Shown: in pieces, positions 62,721-64,000 of the stretch | How the letters are laid out: each line of letters opens with the position of its first letter | Position numbering within the stretch: the stretch's first letter is position 1 | Assembly: GCF_022807995.1 (NCBI RefSeq) | Contig: NZ_CP094351.1 | Span: 1,705,001-1,769,000, forward strand | DNA length: 64,000 bases | Direction of reading: 5' to 3' | DNA from: Pseudomonas orientalis | GTDB taxonomy: Bacteria > Pseudomonadota > Gammaproteobacteria > Pseudomonadales > Pseudomonadaceae | Made by a program: the position numbers and the translations under genes | The notes under the pieces: model-generated | Database searches by the model: none | Told to the model about the DNA's origin: nothing | The model's input: the letters and a program-made list of their open reading frames with translations, nothing else

Positions 62721-64000
62721 TTATAACCCGGTTAACATCGCATCCGCCGGCGCATCGGCGCGGTCTTGGGCGGTGAGTTGGAAGTAGATGAAACCTGCGG
62801 CCATGAAACCAAGGAAAATCAGCCCGATCAGTGTGTTGAACCAGGCCATCGCCACCAGGCATACCACGGCCAGTACTAGCGCGATGCCCGGCACGACGGG
62901 GTAGCCCGGTGCGCGGAAAGTCCGTTCCAGCAGCGGTTCGGTTTTGCGCAATTTGAACAGGCTGAGCATGCTCATGATGTACATGACGATGGCGCCGAAC
63001 ACGGCCATGGTGATCATCGCGGCGGTCAGGGTCATGCCGCCCAGGTTGATCAGGCCGTCGCTGTAGATCGCGGCAATGCCGACCACGCCACCGGCGATGA
63101 TGGCGCGGTGGGGTGTCTGAAATCTCGACAGCTTGGCCAGGAAAGGTGGCAGGTAACCGGCACGCGCCAGGGCGAAGAACTGTCGCGAGTAACCGAGAAT
63201 GATGCCGTGAAAGCTCGCCACCAGGCCGAACAGGCCAATCCACACCAGCATGTGCAACCAGCCGGAGCTTTCGCCCACCACGGTTTTCATCGCCTGGGGC
63301 AGCGGGTCGTTGATGTTTGACAGGGTGCGCCAGTCGCCCACGCCGCCCGCGAAGAACATCACGCCCATGGCCAGGATCACCAGGGTGAGGATGCCGCTTA
63401 TGTAGGCTTTCGGAATGGTGCGCTTGGGATCTTTCGCTTCTTCGGCGGCCATGGCCGCGCCTTCGATGGCGAGGAAGAACCAGATGGCGAAGGGGATCGC
63501 GGCGAACATGCCGGCAATCGCCGGGGCGCCGAAGGTGTCGGAGCCGGCCCAGCCGTTCAGGGCGAAGTTGCTGAAGCTGAACGCCGGGGCGACGACGCCC
63601 ATGAATACCAGCAGTTCGGCGACGGCGAGCACGCAGACCACCAGTTCGAAGGTGGCGGCGAGTTTCACACCGAGGATGTTCAGGCCCATGAACACGATGT
63701 AGGCGCCGACGGCGGCGTGTTTCGGGTCCAGTGCCGGAAACTGCACATTGAGGTAGGCGCCGATGGCCAGGGCGATGGCGGGCGGCGCGAAGACGAATTC
63801 GATCAGGGTTGCCAGGCCGGCAATCAAGCCGCCTTTTTCGCCGAAGGCGCGGCGGCTGTAGGCAAAGGGGCCGCCAGCGTGGGGAATCGCGGTGGTCAGT
63901 TCGGTGAAGCTGAAGATGAAGCAGGTGTACATCGCGGCGACCATCAATGAGGTCACCAGAAAGCCCAGTGTGCCGGCTACGCCCCAGCCGTAGCTCCAGC
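62721..64000 (-). CDS. Ethanolamine permease-like APC transporter (5' end outside window)
   Basis: At least 425 residues of an amino-acid/polyamine/organocation permease are present; the frame stays open to the window edge (upstream residues WSYGWGVAGTLGFLV), so the true start lies beyond it. About eleven helices are visible in this part, along with FSFTELTTAIPHAGGPFAYS and FFLAIEGAAMAAEEAKDPKR, typical of the ethanolamine permease (eat/EutP) branch. Import of ethanolamine or a similar amine is probable. The eutB/eutC genes that commonly accompany it would be outside the window. Confidence 0.82.
   Translation of the reverse strand, partial: WSYGWGVAGTLGFLVTSLMVAAMYTCFIFSFTELTTAIPHAGGPFAYSRRAFGEKGGLIAGLATLIEFVFAPPAIALAIGAYLNVQFPALDPKHAAVGAYIVFMGLNILGVKLAATFELVVCVLAVAELLVFMGVVAPAFSFSNFALNGWAGSDTFGAPAIAGMFAAIPFAIWFFLAIEGAAMAAEEAKDPKRTIPKAYISGILTLVILAMGVMFFAGGVGDWRTLSNINDPLPQAMKTVVGESSGWLHMLVWIGLFGLVASFHGIILGYSRQFFALARAGYLPPFLAKLSRFQTPHRAIIAGGVVGIAAIYSDGLINLGGMTLTAAMITMAVFGAIVMYIMSMLSLFKLRKTEPLLERTFRAPGYPVVPGIALVLAVVCLVAMAWFNTLIGLIFLGFMAAGFIYFQLTAQDRADAPADAMLTGL

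Noticed and set aside
1..64000. tRNA, rRNA, integrase, transposase or phage genes
   Set aside because: None was recognised on either strand; the accessory blocks show no visible attachment sites or direct repeats.

Overview
The window is chromosomal DNA from a fluorescent Pseudomonas, most likely the P. fluorescens group. Three things point there: the gene order mtaD/ubiG/mupP - mtnA - gyrA - serC - pheA - hisC - tyrA::aroA - cmk - rpsA - (O-antigen cluster) - wbpM - comEA-like; the FabV enoyl-ACP reductase and LpxO-like lipid A hydroxylase; and two families of Pseudomonas REP/REPIN repeats in the intergenic spaces. This lineage assignment rests on recalled synteny and repeat types, not on a database search.

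Region 1 (1-16.6 kb) is mixed accessory and housekeeping DNA: the tail of mqo, a LysR/EamA pair, a small YXW-rich lipoprotein, an AbrB/PIN toxin-antitoxin pair with a perfect palindrome at its start, ppnN, an lpxO-like gene, fabV, an orphan ExoY-like nucleotidyl cyclase, a HAD phosphatase gene broken by one amber codon, a LysR regulator, an ArgD-like aminotransferase, the divergent punR/punC purine exporter pair, and a Tsx-like outer-membrane channel divergent from an NCS2 purine permease.

Region 2 (16.7-24.9 kb) is a plant-signal-type LuxR-solo locus. A LuxR protein with an altered ligand pocket sits between two proline-iminopeptidase-like hydrolases, and one of these heads an operon for a complete Dpp/Opp-type ABC importer. 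Two related lux-box-like dyads lie upstream of the two hydrolase genes. The layout matches the PipR/PsoR/OryR group.

Region 3 (25-41.2 kb) is the conserved core: yciK, mupP, ubiG and mtaD on the minus strand; mtnA, gyrA, serC, pheA, hisC, tyrA-aroA, cmk and rpsA on the plus strand. It links ubiquinone synthesis, peptidoglycan recycling, MTA salvage, and serine and aromatic amino-acid synthesis.

Region 4 (41.2-61.5 kb) is the O-antigen locus. It starts with a minus-strand GtrA/GtrB/membrane-protein trio, then ihfB, lapA and wzz, then an AT-richer block of acyltransferase, wecE, wzx, wzy, two glycosyltransferases and three UDP-sugar enzymes, ending in wbpV-wbpL-wbpM. Gene content predicts a Wzx/Wzy-dependent O unit containing an N-acylated 4-amino-4,6-dideoxygalactose, an L-QuiNAc or L-FucNAc residue, and a D-QuiNAc or D-FucNAc first sugar.

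Region 5 (61.5-64 kb) holds a DUF1989 protein, a 55-residue DUF2897 protein, and an ethanolamine-permease-like APC transporter that runs off the window.

The most interesting items are the orphan ExoY-like cyclase, the LuxR-solo locus with its paired dyads, the amber-interrupted HAD gene, the toxin-antitoxin palindrome, a REPIN nested inside another REP element, and the sugar-pathway logic of the O-antigen cluster.
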